Below are positions 13,776 to 26,097 of a DNA stretch of 64,000 bases, one piece after another. Numbering within the stretch: the first letter of the stretch is position 1; each line of letters begins with the position of its first letter. The notes beneath the pieces are model-generated. The model was not told where the DNA came from. It saw only the letters and a list, made by a program, of their open reading frames with translations, and ran no database searches. Position numbers and translations under genes: made by a program. Origin of the DNA: Trogon surrucura (lineage: Eukaryota > Chordata > Aves > Trogoniformes > Trogonidae); the NCBI GenBank assembly GCA_020746105.1, contig CM036618.1, forward strand, positions 14,057,001 through 14,121,000. The letters are read 5' to 3'.

Positions 13776-13912
13776 AAGACAGAATCATTGTCAGGAAAGA
13801 CCTCTGAGATCTTCAAGTCCAACTGTCAACCGAACACTACCATGACTGCTAAACCATGTTCCAAAGTGCCACATCTGCATGCTTTCTGAACACCTCCAGG
13901 GATAGTGACTCG
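13776..13912 (-). mobile_element. CR1 3' end fragment, minus strand
   Basis: Read on the plus strand, this has the standard reverse-complement CR1 order: agaatcatt, then gaaagacctctgagatc, aagtccaac, a variable block with ccatg and ctaaacc, caaagtgccac, and aacacctccagggatagtgac. Homology fades after the last block. The element therefore points left and is strongly truncated. The sequence type is that of CR1 subfamilies with a long 3' untranslated region, different from the copy at 16255-17960. Confidence 0.85.
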
Positions 13913-16254
13913 AAATGGGATGATAGGCTTTGAGTGCTTTTTCATGGCCCTGGCTGTGAGAAATGGCTATATCAGACAGGATTCTAAATATTACCACAGT
14001 TTTGGAGTAATCAGGGCTGAGCCCTGTCTTGACCCCACTACCTCAGTTAAATGCTAATGAGCATTTGAAAATCCTTGCATCCAACGTGTATCAATTGTAC
14101 AAGCAATATATAAAATATTCTGGTGTCAGGGATAGCAATTAACATTTATTCCTAATTGCTACAATAGCATGAGTGAGTCCAGGCAAAGATTTGGACCAGA
14201 TCACTGAGCATGAGGGAATCTAGCCGGTGCATGTTATAGGATGAAAACACATCCTATAGTCTTCCTGAGTCACAGACATAAAAAGAGTTACCTTTCCACA
14301 CATGCTCTGTCACTCTTTGACAGCTTGAAACAGGCCAGCTTCAAATCCAGAAATGTGCAGGAACTGTGTGCAGTTAAGACTCATGACTCTACACACTTGA
14401 GTTGGTAGACCCATCTTGTTCCAGCTCATATGAAAGACTGTCACAATCATTCACTTTGCTAAAGTCTGAAACTCGGAGTGAACAACTGGCTAACAGACAG
14501 AAAGTGGCTGTTGAACAGTCTGCCAAAAAAAAAGTGTTGAGAAGAATTTCAAGATAGCATCCAATGGACATTGAGGGAGGGCAAATGCATCTCATGCCAA
14601 ATCTTCCTAAGAGATATTTGCCTAAACGATTCCAAAACAATCTCTAATCAGTAACATTTTTAGATTTTCCCAGAGTAAGTTAGGAGTTTTACACCAATAA
14701 AAGACTTTTATTTTGCACTTAGTAATATCTGTCTTTCTCCCCCATTCAAGTAGGTAGGAAATATACAGGAAAATAACTCCAATACCTTTTTTTCTCCCAG
14801 TATTTTTCATAGTGTCATCTCTGAGTTTGGGAAGGTTATGAATACACATAAAGGAGCTAAACCACATAAGAGTTTTATGTTTTGATCTACATGTGAGGAG
14901 ATCCACTGACATTTTATTAACTTCTTGTAAAATCAACTCCCATAGTCATGAACTTCTTCCAATTTTGCAGGTGTTTGACAGTCTTAAAGGGAGCAAGAGC
15001 ATCACAGCAGGTGTCAGACATGGAGGGAAAGGCTGTCTTTCATTATTCAACAAAGCGGTGACCTTGGGATTTTACTCATCACAGTGCAGAAAAAGAAATA
15101 GATGGAATGCAGTGGACACGACGACCTGTGAGCTGCTTGGCCATCTGGAGCTTCCTCATTGAGGTGCCTGAATCCTAGAGCCACTGTGCCCATACCAGGC
15201 ATTTTCAATCTTCTTGGGTGGGATTTAGAAAATTTTGACTGTTTCCCTTTGTAGATTTTCAATCCTGAAGCGTCTCCAGCTGTTGATCGAGGTAGCAATC
15301 TGCAGCACTTTTGAAATTGGTCCACTTTATAAAGAAAGTAAGATTTTTTTTTTCCCAAAATATACCATCCTTTCCCTTGTCTAGCTTTGGTTCAGCATCA
15401 GCTAACTATTGTTCATACAGGAACTGATATAAATTAAGTTTTAGAAAGATTAATGATGGTTTTATGCATTAATGACATGAACACGTATGTAATATATAGT
15501 GTATATAAGCAGTTAAATGACAATCCAAATAAATTTAAACAGATTCAGACCAAGTAAACTTATAATAATATATTCCACTATGTTACTACTCATTATATTA
15601 ATATTAATGGTGTTTTTGATGAACACCCTTTTTTTCATCTGGAGCCAAACTTCCAAATTTACGTCTAATTTCAACCCATGGTACTTAACAGCATTTTCCT
15701 TAATCTTTTATGGAAAACTGAATATTAACCACAGTGATGACACTTTCAGTCACCTTGATTATTTGTTTAGCTATTAAGATTCAAGGTCATAAATTTTATT
15801 CATATTATGCTGGAATTATCCTTAAGTGTCAGATTCTTTGAAGGCAAAAATATCCACACGGATAACCATATTGGAATGCCAGGCTTCTGTATGTGAATAG
15901 TTTGAATGGGTTTTTCAAAGCACAGTTTAATAAGAAGAATGATACATTTTCATCTCGGTCCAGTTAGCCAGAGATTAATCAAGTTTAACACAATTTCAAA
16001 TCAGTTGAATATTTGTTTTCACAAGAATGAAAACACAACTCTGTTACCTGTCTCTGCTAAGGAACACAAGGTTGATACCATCAGTCATTGTCTTGTTGAA
16101 CATTTAGATACTCAGCATAAATAGAAAAACTTTTGGTTGAGAAGTTTGTAGAAGTTTTGTTATAAATTTCCCCGGACTACTAGTTTAAGTGCCATGCCTC
16201 CCTGTGCACAACAATACTATCGTCTAAAAGGGCTAAAAGACATCCGTTGTCAGT
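13913..16254. other. Unannotated AT-rich DNA
   Basis: No supported gene. The minus-strand frames at 14622-14936 (104 codons) and 15047-15358 (103 codons) are the longest here. They have no recognisable domain and no convincing splice or polyadenylation context. The right edge adjoins the large CR1, whose exact 5' boundary is uncertain by some tens of bases. Confidence 0.5.
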
Positions 16255-16341
16255 AACAGTACTATAAGTAAGTCTGTCTACTCTGCCGGAGGCTGTCCTG
16301 AGGAGCCCCGTTCCCCTGAGGCCCCAGAGGAAGTCAGGGCA

Positions 16342-17862
16342 GTGGAGGAGTTTGCTTTAGTCGATGAGGACTGGATTAGGGACCAATTAAGCAATCTGGA
16401 CATCCATAAATCCATGGGTCCAGACGGGATGCATCCACGGGTGCTGAGGGAGCTGGCTGATGTCATTGCTAGACCACTCTCCATCATCTTTGCCAAGTCT
16501 TGGGAGACGGGAGAGGTGCCTGAGGACTGGAGGGAAGCAAATGTCACTCCAGTCTTCAAAAAGGGCAAGAAGGAGGACCCGGGTAACTATAGACCGGTCA
16601 GCCTCACCTCCATCCCTGGGAAAGTGATGGAACGACTTATCCTTGGTGCCATCTCAAGGCATATCAGGGATAAGAGGGTCATTAGAGACAGTCAACATGG
16701 CTTCACCAAAGGCAAGTCGTGCTTGACTAACCTCATAGCCTTTTATGAGGATATAACAAGGTGGATAGATGATGGCAGAGCGGTGGATGTGGTCTACCTT
16801 GACTTCAGTAAAGCATTTGACACAGTCTCCCACAGCATCCTTGCTGCTAAACTGAGGAAGTGTGGTCTAGACTCTCGGGTAGTGAGGTGGACTGCGAACT
16901 GGCTAAGGGGAAGAAGCCAAAGAGTTGTGGTCAATGGGGCGGAGTCTGGTTGGAGACCTGTATCCAGTGGAGTGCCTCAAGGGTCGGTACTGGGACCAGT
17001 ATTATTCAATATATTCATCGATGACTTGGATGAGGGACTAGAGAGTACTATCAGCAAGTTTGCTGATGACACCAAGCTGGGAGGAGTGGCTGACACACCA
17101 GCAGGCTGTGCTGCCATCCAGCGAGACCTGGACAGGCTGGAGTGTTGGGCGGGGAAAAATTTAATGAAATACAACAAGGGTAAATGTAGGGTCTTGCATC
17201 TGGGTAGGACCAACCTCGGGTTCCAGTATAAGTTGGGGAATGACTTATTAGAGAGTAGTGTAGGGGAAAGGGACCTGGGAGTCTTGGTGGACAGCAGGAT
17301 GACCATGAGCCAGCACTGTGCCCTTGTGGTCAGGAAGGCCAATGGCATCCTGGGGTGTATTAGAAGGGGGGTGGTTAGTAGGTCGAGAGAGGTTCTCCTT
17401 CCCCTCTACTCTGCCCTGGTGAGACCCCATCTGGAATACTGTGTCCAGTTCTGGGCCCCTCAGTTCAAGAAAGACAGGGAACTGCTGGAGAGAGTCCAGC
17501 ACAGGGCAACTAGGATGATTAAGGGAGTGGAGCATCTCCCTTATGAGAAAAGACTGAAGGAGCTGGGGCTCTTTAGTTTGGAGAAGAGGAGATTGAGGGG
17601 TGACCTCATTAATGTTTACAAATATATCAATGGTGAGTGTCAGGAGGATGGAGCCAGGCTCTTCTCGGTGACAACCACTGATAGGACAAGGGGTAATGGG
17701 CTGAAACTGGAACATAAGAGGTTCCGCTTAAACTCGAGAAGAAACTTCTTCTCAGTGAGGGTGACGGAGCCCTGGAACAGGCTGCCCAGAGAGGCTGTGG
17801 AGTCTCCTTCTCTGGAGACATTCAAGACCTGCCTGGACACGTTCCTGTGTGGCATAGTCTAG
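16342..17862 (+). CDS. CR1 ORF2 remnant: reverse transcriptase domain, 506 codons, intact frame
   Basis: The encoded protein is the RNA-dependent DNA polymerase that copies CR1 RNA at a nicked chromosomal target. Visible motifs, counting from the GTG codon at 16342, are: [21 protein letters not shown] at about 68-88; catalytic motif [12 protein letters not shown], with Asp154; motif [12 protein letters not shown], at 209-219; and motif C, FADD, at 240-243, with both aspartates kept. A conserved C-terminal region follows ([14 protein letters not shown] near 358-371, RRLRGDLI near 416-423, [17 protein letters not shown] near 478-494). The stop is TAG at 17860-17862. Position 16342 is only a convenient in-frame GTG, not a true start: the frame runs upstream to a stop at 16234-16236. 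Full CR1 ORF2 is roughly twice as long and carries an N-terminal AP-type endonuclease, which is missing here. All polymerase catalytic residues are intact, which suggests a fairly recent insertion. Expression is unlikely without a promoter. Confidence 0.9.
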   Translation: MEEFALVDEDWIRDQLSNLDIHKSMGPDGMHPRVLRELADVIARPLSIIFAKSWETGEVPEDWREANVTPVFKKGKKEDPGNYRPVSLTSIPGKVMERLILGAISRHIRDKRVIRDSQHGFTKGKSCLTNLIAFYEDITRWIDDGRAVDVVYLDFSKAFDTVSHSILAAKLRKCGLDSRVVRWTANWLRGRSQRVVVNGAESGWRPVSSGVPQGSVLGPVLFNIFIDDLDEGLESTISKFADDTKLGGVADTPAGCAAIQRDLDRLECWAGKNLMKYNKGKCRVLHLGRTNLGFQYKLGNDLLESSVGERDLGVLVDSRMTMSQHCALVVRKANGILGCIRRGVVSRSREVLLPLYSALVRPHLEYCVQFWAPQFKKDRELLERVQHRATRMIKGVEHLPYEKRLKELGLFSLEKRRLRGDLINVYKYINGECQEDGARLFSVTTTDRTRGNGLKLEHKRFRLNSRRNFFSVRVTEPWNRLPREAVESPSLETFKTCLDTFLCGIV

Positions 17863-17925
17863 GCATTCCTGCTCTGGCAGGGGGATTGGACTTGATGATC
17901 TTTCGAGGTCCCTTCCAATCCCTAA

Positions 17926-17960
17926 CATTCTATGATTCTATGATTCTATGATTCTATGAT
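17926..17960 (+). repeat. CR1 3' tail octamer repeat (ATTCTATG)n
   Basis: About four nearly perfect copies of ATTCTATG end the large CR1. CR1 elements lack a poly(A) tail and end in such 8-bp repeats, which are thought to serve in reverse-transcription priming. Near-perfect copies agree with the undamaged reading frame in indicating a young insertion. Confidence 0.9.
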
Positions 17961-18982
17961 ATCTAAGTTAGGTTTTGATACAGGGAAATTGTTGAGTGTT
18001 TCTTAATTCTAGATATTAAATATTTGTACAGATTATATTTAAAAAGTCATTTTGTTGCAATTCTTTCTTAAAAGGAATTTGACATATATTTTTCTTCTAA
18101 GAAAGCTATTAACAGTTTTAAATTGAAAGCTTTCTATTTTACATACAGTATAAGAACTGCGTATAACAAGTCTTCTGCATTTTGTTATGATGTAAAAAAA
18201 TTCCTTTAGCAACAAGATAGACAGAATCTGTCCTGCATTGTGTCTTGAAGTCAACAAAGCTACTCTTCCACAGCAGAGAAAATAGAATTATTCCACTAAC
18301 TATTAAGAAAACGCCAACACCACGCAACACAAAATGAATTATTTATACAGATGGATAACTTTCTTTCTATGTTGTGAGCAGACATAGCAGTAATCTGGAA
18401 ATTTCAGTGGGGGGAAGGCACAATAATGCAGCTGGCAACAGGAAAGGGATGAAAGAGGAATGAAATGTAGACATGAAATACAAAAACTGAAGAATTACAA
18501 GCCCACAGAAAAAGTAATGCTACAGTTCAGCACCTAAAGAGATGCATTTGGGAAACACTAATGAGAAACCAGCATTTTATAGGAGAGTGTTGGCAGTCAT
18601 AGAAGGGAGTTAGGTACAGTCAGAGAAGCATCTGATCGTAGGCCCTGAGTGGATGCTTCCAGCTTTGGGAGGGATCTAGTTGAGTCTTCATCTGCCTAGA
18701 CTGAGAACAAATTGTTTGGAAGTTTTAAAGAAAGTGACAGATTAACCCCTGTAAATACAGTAGAGTTATGGAGACTTAGCCCAACAAGGCCGTGATAAAG
18801 TACTGTTAAAAAATCCCTGAATTTACTGCTAAATCTGGAACTATGCTACCATATCAGGAATTGCCAAGAATAACATTCGGCCCTCAAATATTAAGACTGG
18901 CTCACTCTTCATTTCCATACCATTAAATTTGTATCCAGATCATGGTGACTGTATACAAACCACCTATAAGACTCATCCCCTC
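17961..18982. other. Unannotated spacer between two CR1 copies
   Basis: AT-rich sequence without a supported gene or recognisable repeat. Minus-strand frames of 63-72 codons overlap each other and show no domain. Confidence 0.55.
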
Positions 18983-19490
18983 ACTACAAGAAGGACGTTG
19001 AGGTACCAAAGCATGTCCAAAGAAGGGCAACAAATCTGGTGAAGGGTTTAGAGCACAAGTCTTATGAGGAGAGGCTGGGAGAACTGGGGTTGTTTAGCCT
19101 GTAGAAAAAGGCAGCTGAGGGGAGATCTTATCGTTCTCTACTACCTGAAAGGAAGTTATAAGGAGGTGAGGATAGGTCTGTTCAACCAAGTAACAAGAGA
19201 TAGGACAAGAGAAAATGGCCTCAAGTTGCACCAAGGGAGGTTTAGAATGGATATTATGAAGAATTTCTTTACTGAAAAGTTTATTCAGGCATTGAAATCG
19301 GTTGCCCAGCGCACTAATGGAGTCCCCATCCCTCCAGCTATTTGAGTCATGTAGACATAGTGCTTAATGACACTGTCTAGTCAAGGACTTAACAGTGTTA
19401 CGTTAATGGTCGGACTCAATGATCTTAAAGGTCTTTTTCCAATGTAGGGAATTCTGTCATTCTGTGTGTGATTCTGTGATTCTGTGGTTC
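18983..19490 (+). mobile_element. CR1 retrotransposon 3' portion, degraded
   Basis: Plus-strand ORF2 C-terminal remnants are recognisable in pieces: tcttatgaggagaggctgggagaactgg ([10 protein letters not shown]), cagctgaggggagatcttatc (QLRGDLI), gataggacaagagaaaatggcctcaag (DRTRENGLK), and gaagaatttctttact. The end of the element has a 3' untranslated block and a degenerate tail of TTCTGTGATTCTGTG units to about 19490. A stop codon replaces a sense codon at the [10 protein letters not shown] position, and other frame damage is evident, so no protein can be made. The sequence type (KGSYKEV, then RFRMDI) differs from the neighbouring young copy. Confidence 0.88.
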
Positions 19491-20167
19491 CAGGTTATGC
19501 TAGCTCCTGAACTATACCTCAGATTGATCTGGGAGAGTGCTACCTGGCTAACTTAAACAATGTCAAGGTCCATGCTAACAATGTAATTACATGGATGACT
19601 GAGTTACAGAGGCTGGGCTCTGGTACAATTAAATGCATAACACAGCAATAGCCTGAGAAATATCTTCCAGAATGAAAAACAAATGGACAGGTGGAGGAGA
19701 ATGAAGTCTACAAATGCATTACAATGTTAGCATATTGCTAATGGGAGCAGGGATCCAAGCAATAAACTGGAAAAATGTAATGCAAAAAGCAGCAAAGACA
19801 GCAAAGTAAATCGAATATTATGAGGTGATCTTTCTATTTTTCCCTGATTACCTTAGGCAGCTCTCTACAGACCATGTTGTCTTTTACAGTCTCCAGTCAG
19901 AAGTATTTAACTGTAGAGAGACTAGAGGACTGTGTCTGAACATCAAACTATGCTGTGTGCTCCTATGCCCCCTCCCATTGCCATCGGGAATGTTCCCCTG
20001 TTATTGATCCTGGTCTACCACACAAAGTAGTCAGAGCATCTTCTCAAAATTTCACGTACGTTGCCTAAGGATTCATGCTGTTAATAGGTCTTTGGACATG
20101 GCCAGCTTGTTTTATATCAGTGAGTGTCAAATCATGTGAATGCTGGACATGCCATGCCATGACAGTT
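19491..20167. other. Unannotated spacer
   Basis: No gene or repeat recognised. One 60-codon plus-strand frame (19825-20007) has no features. Confidence 0.55.
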
Positions 20168-20347
20168 CATAGAATCATAGAACCATAGAGTTATTCGGGT
20201 TCATTGGGATCATTGAGCCCAACCATTAACCCTATTCTACAAAGCTCACCCCTAAACCATATCCCTTGGTACCACATCTAAACGGCCTTTAAACACATCC
20301 AGGAATGGTGACTCAACCACCTCCCTGGGCAACCTGTCCGACTACTA
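20168..20347 (-). mobile_element. CR1 3' end fragment, minus strand
   Basis: On the plus strand it begins with the reverse-complement tail atagaatcatagaaccatag. Then come gggatcattgagcccaaccattaaccc, cccctaaaccatatccc, taccacatctaaacgg, and atccaggaatggtgactcaaccacctccctgggcaacctgt. This is the standard minus-strand CR1 3' untranslated region plus the reverse complement of the extreme ORF2 end. It is truncated at about 20347 and noncoding. Confidence 0.9.
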
Positions 20348-22734
20348 CAGTTGGCCACCCTAACATACAGCAATCTCTGGGTTATTTTATTTTTCAGCAA
20401 ATGCATACTGTAGGTCTCAGATTCAAGACTGTGAATTCCCAGGGCTGAGCATTTTAGTGAATCCCTTTACACTTGCCCTAACTGTCTAATCCCGTTGACT
20501 TTGGTAGAAGTTATGCACTTAGACACTTCCATAAAGATCTCTTAGTGAGTTTTTTTAGGTGTTTATATATAATATATATAGTTTTAAAAACAAGGCCTGT
20601 TTAAAAACAAGGTCTTTGGTCTATAGCTGTGGTTTATCTTCAAAACTACAGTGTTGGTGACAAAGTAGAATAATGTCAGAATAAAACACAGATAATTACA
20701 TTTATTATCCATGTAAACTACATCTTTCTCATACAGCAATGTCTTCAGTGTAAAAGAAGTTAACTGGATGGATTATTATTTATAAATATGCATTTTGAGG
20801 GCATTATTTAATTTGTTTTATTTTTTCTGTTATGTCTTCCTCCTTGCTCTTTCACGTATTTTTTTATTTTTATTCTCACTTTGGACTTTTAACTGATAAT
20901 ATAACAACATTTTCATTTAATAATTTGCATAATATAATTGTAACAAAGTTTAAAATAAATGAAAGCTTGCACATTATAAAAATGCAGACCTCAGCAATAA
21001 AGTATACACAGAGAAGAATGATGCTGATAAGGCAGTCTGCCTTGCTAACTAATGTAGTAAAATCTGGTTCCTTAAGTCACAAAACAAAGCTAATTAAGAC
21101 AGAAGAATTCAAACACAAATTGAAAGTGATCCTTTTTTTCTTTTTCCCAGCTGTAAAGAGGTTTTCTCTAAAAGTGTCATATATAATACAGTCTATCTTG
21201 GATTTATTCCAAGAGGAATTGTGAGCCAGTGCAGAAGGCCACACTGGGATTAACAAATGCATAAAAGCGTTTGCACCAGAAGTACAGCTGGAAATAAACA
21301 GTGTAAGACAACCTAACAGTTTATGTTTACAAAAGAGAAAAAATACTCAAGTTTGAAATGGAAGATGTCTGAGTCTGTTCTATTTGAAGCTGTAAGAATT
21401 CGAGAGGGAATTGAGGAGATTCTTTTTCCTCCTTAGAGCAAAATACTCTGTTGTGAGCATGGTTAAGTTCTGCAGCCCTGATTAATTTTGTGTTTCCTTA
21501 TGACATGAAGAGTATTTCTTACTCAGGGAAATTTTCTTCTATGGTTCTTTCTTTGCAATACCATAATCTTGTTTTTCCTTCTTATTTACATCTTCATTCT
21601 TAGCACTCTTCTAGTCATCTCCTGCATTGACACCCACGCTTCTGTGCCCATTCAGTCCTCTGTTACTCTTCTCCTTATTTTTCCTGAGCCACCCTTCCCT
21701 TCACTTTTCTCCCCTCTACACTCCGCCACATGCCCTAACTCTGTTCCTGAATACCATATTCTTTAAGAACATTCCTCCCTAGCCTTTTACTAGACAGTCT
21801 CTTTCTCCCTGCTTGGGCATCCTTTATCTTACTGCCCTTTGTTCACATGTCTGTTCCTTAGTTAATCTCAGCTCTGTCCCTTTATGGTCACCTACCTTCT
21901 ATCAGTGCATCTTCCTGTAGTTTAGAACTAGCATTTTCCTAAGAAAATCTTGGAATCGGTACATCTAACTTGTCCTGGAAATATTTCAAAACTCTTGCCA
22001 AAGTAACACTGAACTCCAAACCTCCACAAGGTAGAGGAAAATCAAAGCCATCTTGAATTTCAGTGAAGAAACACATGGATAAAATTCAGCATTTGGACCC
22101 AATTTGCTGCCTTTCAACCACTCCTGTGCTAATTTATGTTGATGTAGCCAGAAAGTTTGAAGAATGAATGCCTTGGGTAATTTCAGTAGAGATTACTGTA
22201 AATTGTCAGTGCTATAGTTATTCTGGAGACAGACAGAAGTTGTGGCTAGCTTGGCATCACTTTGCATTACTACAGAAGTGAATTTTAAAATGAACAAAGG
22301 GGGTCAGCACAGCCACAGATAATTGACTGCAGGATAAATAATGCTTAAGAAGAGTGTGTTCATTGGACAGGATGCTCAGTAAGACACAGCAAACCTTCGG
22401 CCTTAATTCTGTAGCTTGCTAAGTGAGTGAGCAAAGATACAAAATGACCTGAACTTTAGGCACATTTGCCATCCATTCTGAAATAGCAGTGTTTCCTCTT
22501 GCAGTCACAGCTTTACAGGGGAAAGGAAGGTGGAATGTTTAGTCTTAGCCACTGCTTCAAACTGTATGATAAAGCAGCAGGTGGAAAATTTTCATTTTAT
22601 TGTATCATAGGAGTGTAACTGAAACTAGTAAGAACTTAAAGAGTCACGGTTTGATTTCTCATGCTTATTCCATGGTTGACTTCAATACTATCAGCTTTTG
22701 TCATTGCAACTCAGCTAGTTCCAAAGCGGCAATA
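20348..22734. other. Unannotated AT-rich DNA
   Basis: No supported gene. The longest frame (20832-21224, 130 codons, plus strand) translates to a K/F/I/S-rich low-information sequence with no domain. It lies in very AT-rich DNA, so I treat it as chance. A short TATATA-type run is present near 20566-20580. Confidence 0.55.
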
Positions 22735-22804
22735 CTTATTTATTTATTTATTTATGCATTCATTCATTCATTCATTCATTCATTCATTTATTTATTTATT
22801 TATT
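22735..22804. repeat. Compound tetranucleotide microsatellite (TTTA)n(TTCA)n(TTTA)n
   Basis: About five TTTA-type units (22735-22755) run directly into about eight TTCA/CATT units (22756-22788) and back into about four TTTA units (22789-22804). The inner block probably arose by a T-to-C or A-to-C change in one TTTA unit that then expanded. It creates the artificial IHSFIHSF/LFIYLF peptide in overlapping frames and is not coding. Confidence 0.97.
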
Positions 22805-25800
22805 ACATTCCTGATCTTTCAGTCACACAGGCTGCCTATTTATTGCAGTCATATTGATAAAATCTTTTTGGAGACATTGAAGTTGAAATTGAAGCTTGAC
22901 CCCTAATCCTTCTCCTCTCAAAGTTAATAGAGATGCTTTTATTAATTTTCCCCAGAAGTTACTATGAGAGTCCTAATATGCAATATGAAGTCTTTTAATG
23001 ATAGTGGTTAGGACATTCGTAAACTATGGATAGCATGATGGAAAGTGTAGTCTTGGAAGAAACCTTAAATGGCAGTGAGCATCTAAATTTGCATTCTATT
23101 TATTTAAGGTTTTACCCAGCCAAATACTGCCTTAACGTGTTTTCAACAAGCAAACCCAAGAGAAAGATCAGTATTATTGACAGGAATTATGTTTTTAATT
23201 AAAGATATAATCCCAGATATATCTGTAAAATGTGTGCCATCAGTCAGTGTCTGTTTGCTTCTCCTGTCTCACTATTTGCACGTTTAAAAGGAAAATTACT
23301 GCATGTTTTCTAAAAACATATCCACAACATTGCCTCTTCCCAATAATTCACACGAAATGCGCAGTTCAAACAAGAAAGAGGAGCTGCCTGAAATATTTTA
23401 TTATCACAAAATGTTAGTGCTGTTTGAAAGATATTTTTTTAACTCCTGTCTTCTCTAAAGACCTTATGGGGATTTTTTTCTGACTTTCACAATGTATTAT
23501 TTCAAGTCACCTTTTGAAAACAGAAGAGCTATGATTTTCTTGGAAATACACAGGCTAGCAAAAAAATGCTGGACTGCATTCATAAATAGTATGTAGGACA
23601 GGACCAACCCTAGGGGCCAGTTTGCAGTGAGCCTGTGCTGCCCTGGAACCAGGCACAGTATCAGCGCTGCGGCTGAACGAAGGCCTTGTCAGAGCAACAG
23701 AGTAAATCCCCGGAGTAGTCTGACTTGAATTTGTTGATTTACATTCTCTGAGACAACATGCGGTTTCTTCTAATAATTACATGACCGGTTTTCTTAATTA
23801 TTCATCATCTTTAACATGTGCCATTATGAGGCGTTTCTAAATGAGACTTAAACATAAACATAATGCTTTGTTTATTTTCCTCTTTCATATGCGATCCAAA
23901 AATAGACACTTGAAAGCACCCACAACTTCCCTTGTTTTAAATGCAATTTCTTTTCAAATTGATTAAATTATTTCCATGAAGAAAGGGCCAAGATTTAAAA
24001 AAAAAAGGTTGAAAAATACCGCTTCAGATTAGCATTTGTGTACACCTTGGGGAACTGCCATGGGAAATATTTACATAATTTACTTGAGTCCCAGATGAAT
24101 TAGCTGAGGAGGAATATCCTTAGCAATGAACATCATCGTCTTGTTAGACTGTGCCTGGAGTCTGGAAATACTTTTAAAAATCAGTGTAAAAGATAAAGGA
24201 CTAGATTAATCTCTGGCATAGGTTTAAGAATGTTCAATAAATGGTCTCAGCAGAGAAAAATAAATTGCAGATCTGATACAAATTTTCTTCAACTTTTCTG
24301 GTAGCAGACTGTAGGTAGCATAAAACCACATCCCTTACCCTTAATAACATGACAAAAAAACATTATATCAACAATAATTAGCCAGTGAGGAACTGAAATA
24401 CACTGTTTGAATAGTATAAACATTCATTCCATAGATTATAAAAAAGAATATTTCTAAAATAAATTCTTATTTAGTAAAATGTCATAGGAAAAAGATTATA
24501 AAACTCAGAAAAAAATATTATAGACATGAAAAAATAGATCACTTGCAGTTATACTGGTTTTCTAATATTTTTATCTTGTAGGAATGAGCAGAATGTCTGA
24601 GAACTCTAAGTAATCTAACAGCTACCTGTTTCCCTTAAGTAAATGCTTGTATCAGTGTAAGGAGTTTTGTCCATACAGGTGTAAGTCAAAAAAATGTTAA
24701 CATACTAGGACAACCTCCGCTATGACAACTGCCTCCAATATAGACAACTTAGTGACAGTCAGTACCGGTTTTGATTTCGATAATGGCTTTTATTTTGTGA
24801 GAACTGCTGAGTAAGTAAAACTGACACTGAGAGAAAGGCTGCCTAGCCAAGTCAACATGTTCTCCTCAGTCTGCATTGCTGACCAGCCAGCAAGTTCTTG
24901 TTAACTGACCACTTTGTACCACCGTGACTGCAGACTAGCCATAGTAAAACTGCTTCTTAACCTCTAAGGGTATGGAATTACAATAATATTTTACTGCTGA
25001 GCAGTATGGCTACAAGTGATCAAGTTGACTTACATCTTACTCTATTGTTGTTAGTCTCTGCTGTTTGACCCTTTTCTTCTGTTACGTGTCTCTCCTCATG
25101 CTTGCCTTCTTTTTCTTCCTTCCAAAATGTATTTTAAAGGCTTTCCCACTCACCATGTTTCTCAGAGTCCATAAGTATAATAATAGGTGTTAAGGTCTAG
25201 GACTGTATGACTGATTAAATCTTTAAAGGTAATTAAAAAAAAATTTTCAAACCCTGGAATAATAGCAACTGTAATTGAATGAGCATTTTTACAGCTATTC
25301 ATTTTGATTCATACACTGGAAAAAATGCAAGCTAACTAACTAATAAGCACCTATTAAGACTGCAACAAGTTTGGTCTTGACCTTTTTGAGGTTAATAATT
25401 CCACAGTATTTGGGCTCTTGCATGCATTTTCCAGCTAAATTATAGTGACAATTAATTTTAGCATTTTTATCCCTATTCCTCATGCAAGAAACAAAGTTAT
25501 TTAAGTCACTACATGACAGTGACTACTGAGAAAACAAATGCAAACATTAGAAAAATATGCATAGCTTCAGCAGAGAACTGTAGGCAGGTTTTTCACAGTG
25601 TTACCTAGTCAACTGCTTTCAAAATTAATAAAATCTTTCTTCTCAGGAAGATGGAAAGTTTGCAAGAGCTTCCTCAAAGCCAGCTCCTCCCTGTTAATAA
25701 ATTCATAGGGAAGGCTGTTGGATTAACTATTGGCAGGAGGAACTGCAGAAGAAGGTCCTGCCCTGGAAAAAATTGTGGAACCATAGCAGCAGGACTGTAA

Positions 25801-26097
25801 TGTGGGTTAAGTAAAAATTCCAAAAAATAAAAAAAAGAGAAAACCTGACATAGTACAGGCATACTACAGAACTGCTGGTATACCCATCTACAAAAGACTT
25901 TCTTACAGTCTACTGGGGTTTAGTCTGTAGTGAGACACGAAGGACTGCTGATTGTTTTGAAGGGGTCTGTGAGAGGTAACTAAGAAGATCAAGCTCTTGT
26001 ATACTATACATCAGCTTAGGCATGTGAAAATTCTGCACCTCCAATGGAAGGTTTTAGGAGATGACAAATAATAAAAAAAAAGGTAGAAAATTTCTAG
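22805..26097. other. Unannotated AT-rich DNA with a conserved-looking block
   Basis: No supported gene. A GC- and CpG-richer patch lies at about 23570-23720. It is followed by an AT-rich block (about 23740-24000) with several TAATTA/ATTAAT-type homeodomain core motifs that looks like a vertebrate conserved noncoding element. That is an impression only. 24000-26097 is AT-rich with A runs. Confidence 0.45.

Larger units (their letters stand above)
16255..17960 (+). mobile_element. CR1 retrotransposon, 5'-truncated, best-preserved copy
   Basis: This is the largest and least decayed transposable element in the window. It contains the reverse transcriptase and C-terminal half of CR1 ORF2 without any frame break. 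A short 3' untranslated region follows (ggacttgatgatc, then aggtcccttccaatcc), with a tail of about four ATTCTATG units at 17926-17960. The endonuclease domain and ORF1 are absent, so it cannot mobilise itself. The 5' boundary is an estimate: the frame is open back to a stop at 16234-16236, and recognisable CR1 protein begins around 16325. The style of the C-terminus ([12 protein letters not shown], then FLCGIV) suggests a CR1-J or CR1-Y type subfamily. That subfamily name is from memory and unverified. Confidence 0.95.

Noticed and set aside
14622-15358. Two minus-strand frames of 103-104 codons
   Set aside because: No recognisable domain, no convincing splice sites or polyadenylation signal, and different frames. 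Not enough to call exons.
16977-17855. Minus-strand frames of 64-155 codons
   Set aside because: Antisense shadows of the CR1 reverse transcriptase frame.
20832-21224. 130-codon plus-strand frame, the longest not derived from a transposon
   Set aside because: It lies in very AT-rich DNA, and its translation is low-information F/K/I/S-rich sequence without a domain.
22735-22804. Tandem repeat considered as a CRISPR-like or satellite array
   Set aside because: The units are four bases long with no spacers. This is a simple microsatellite in a vertebrate genome.
22600-22906. Frames encoding IHSFIHSF/LFIYLF repeats
   Set aside because: Artificial translation of the compound tetranucleotide microsatellite.
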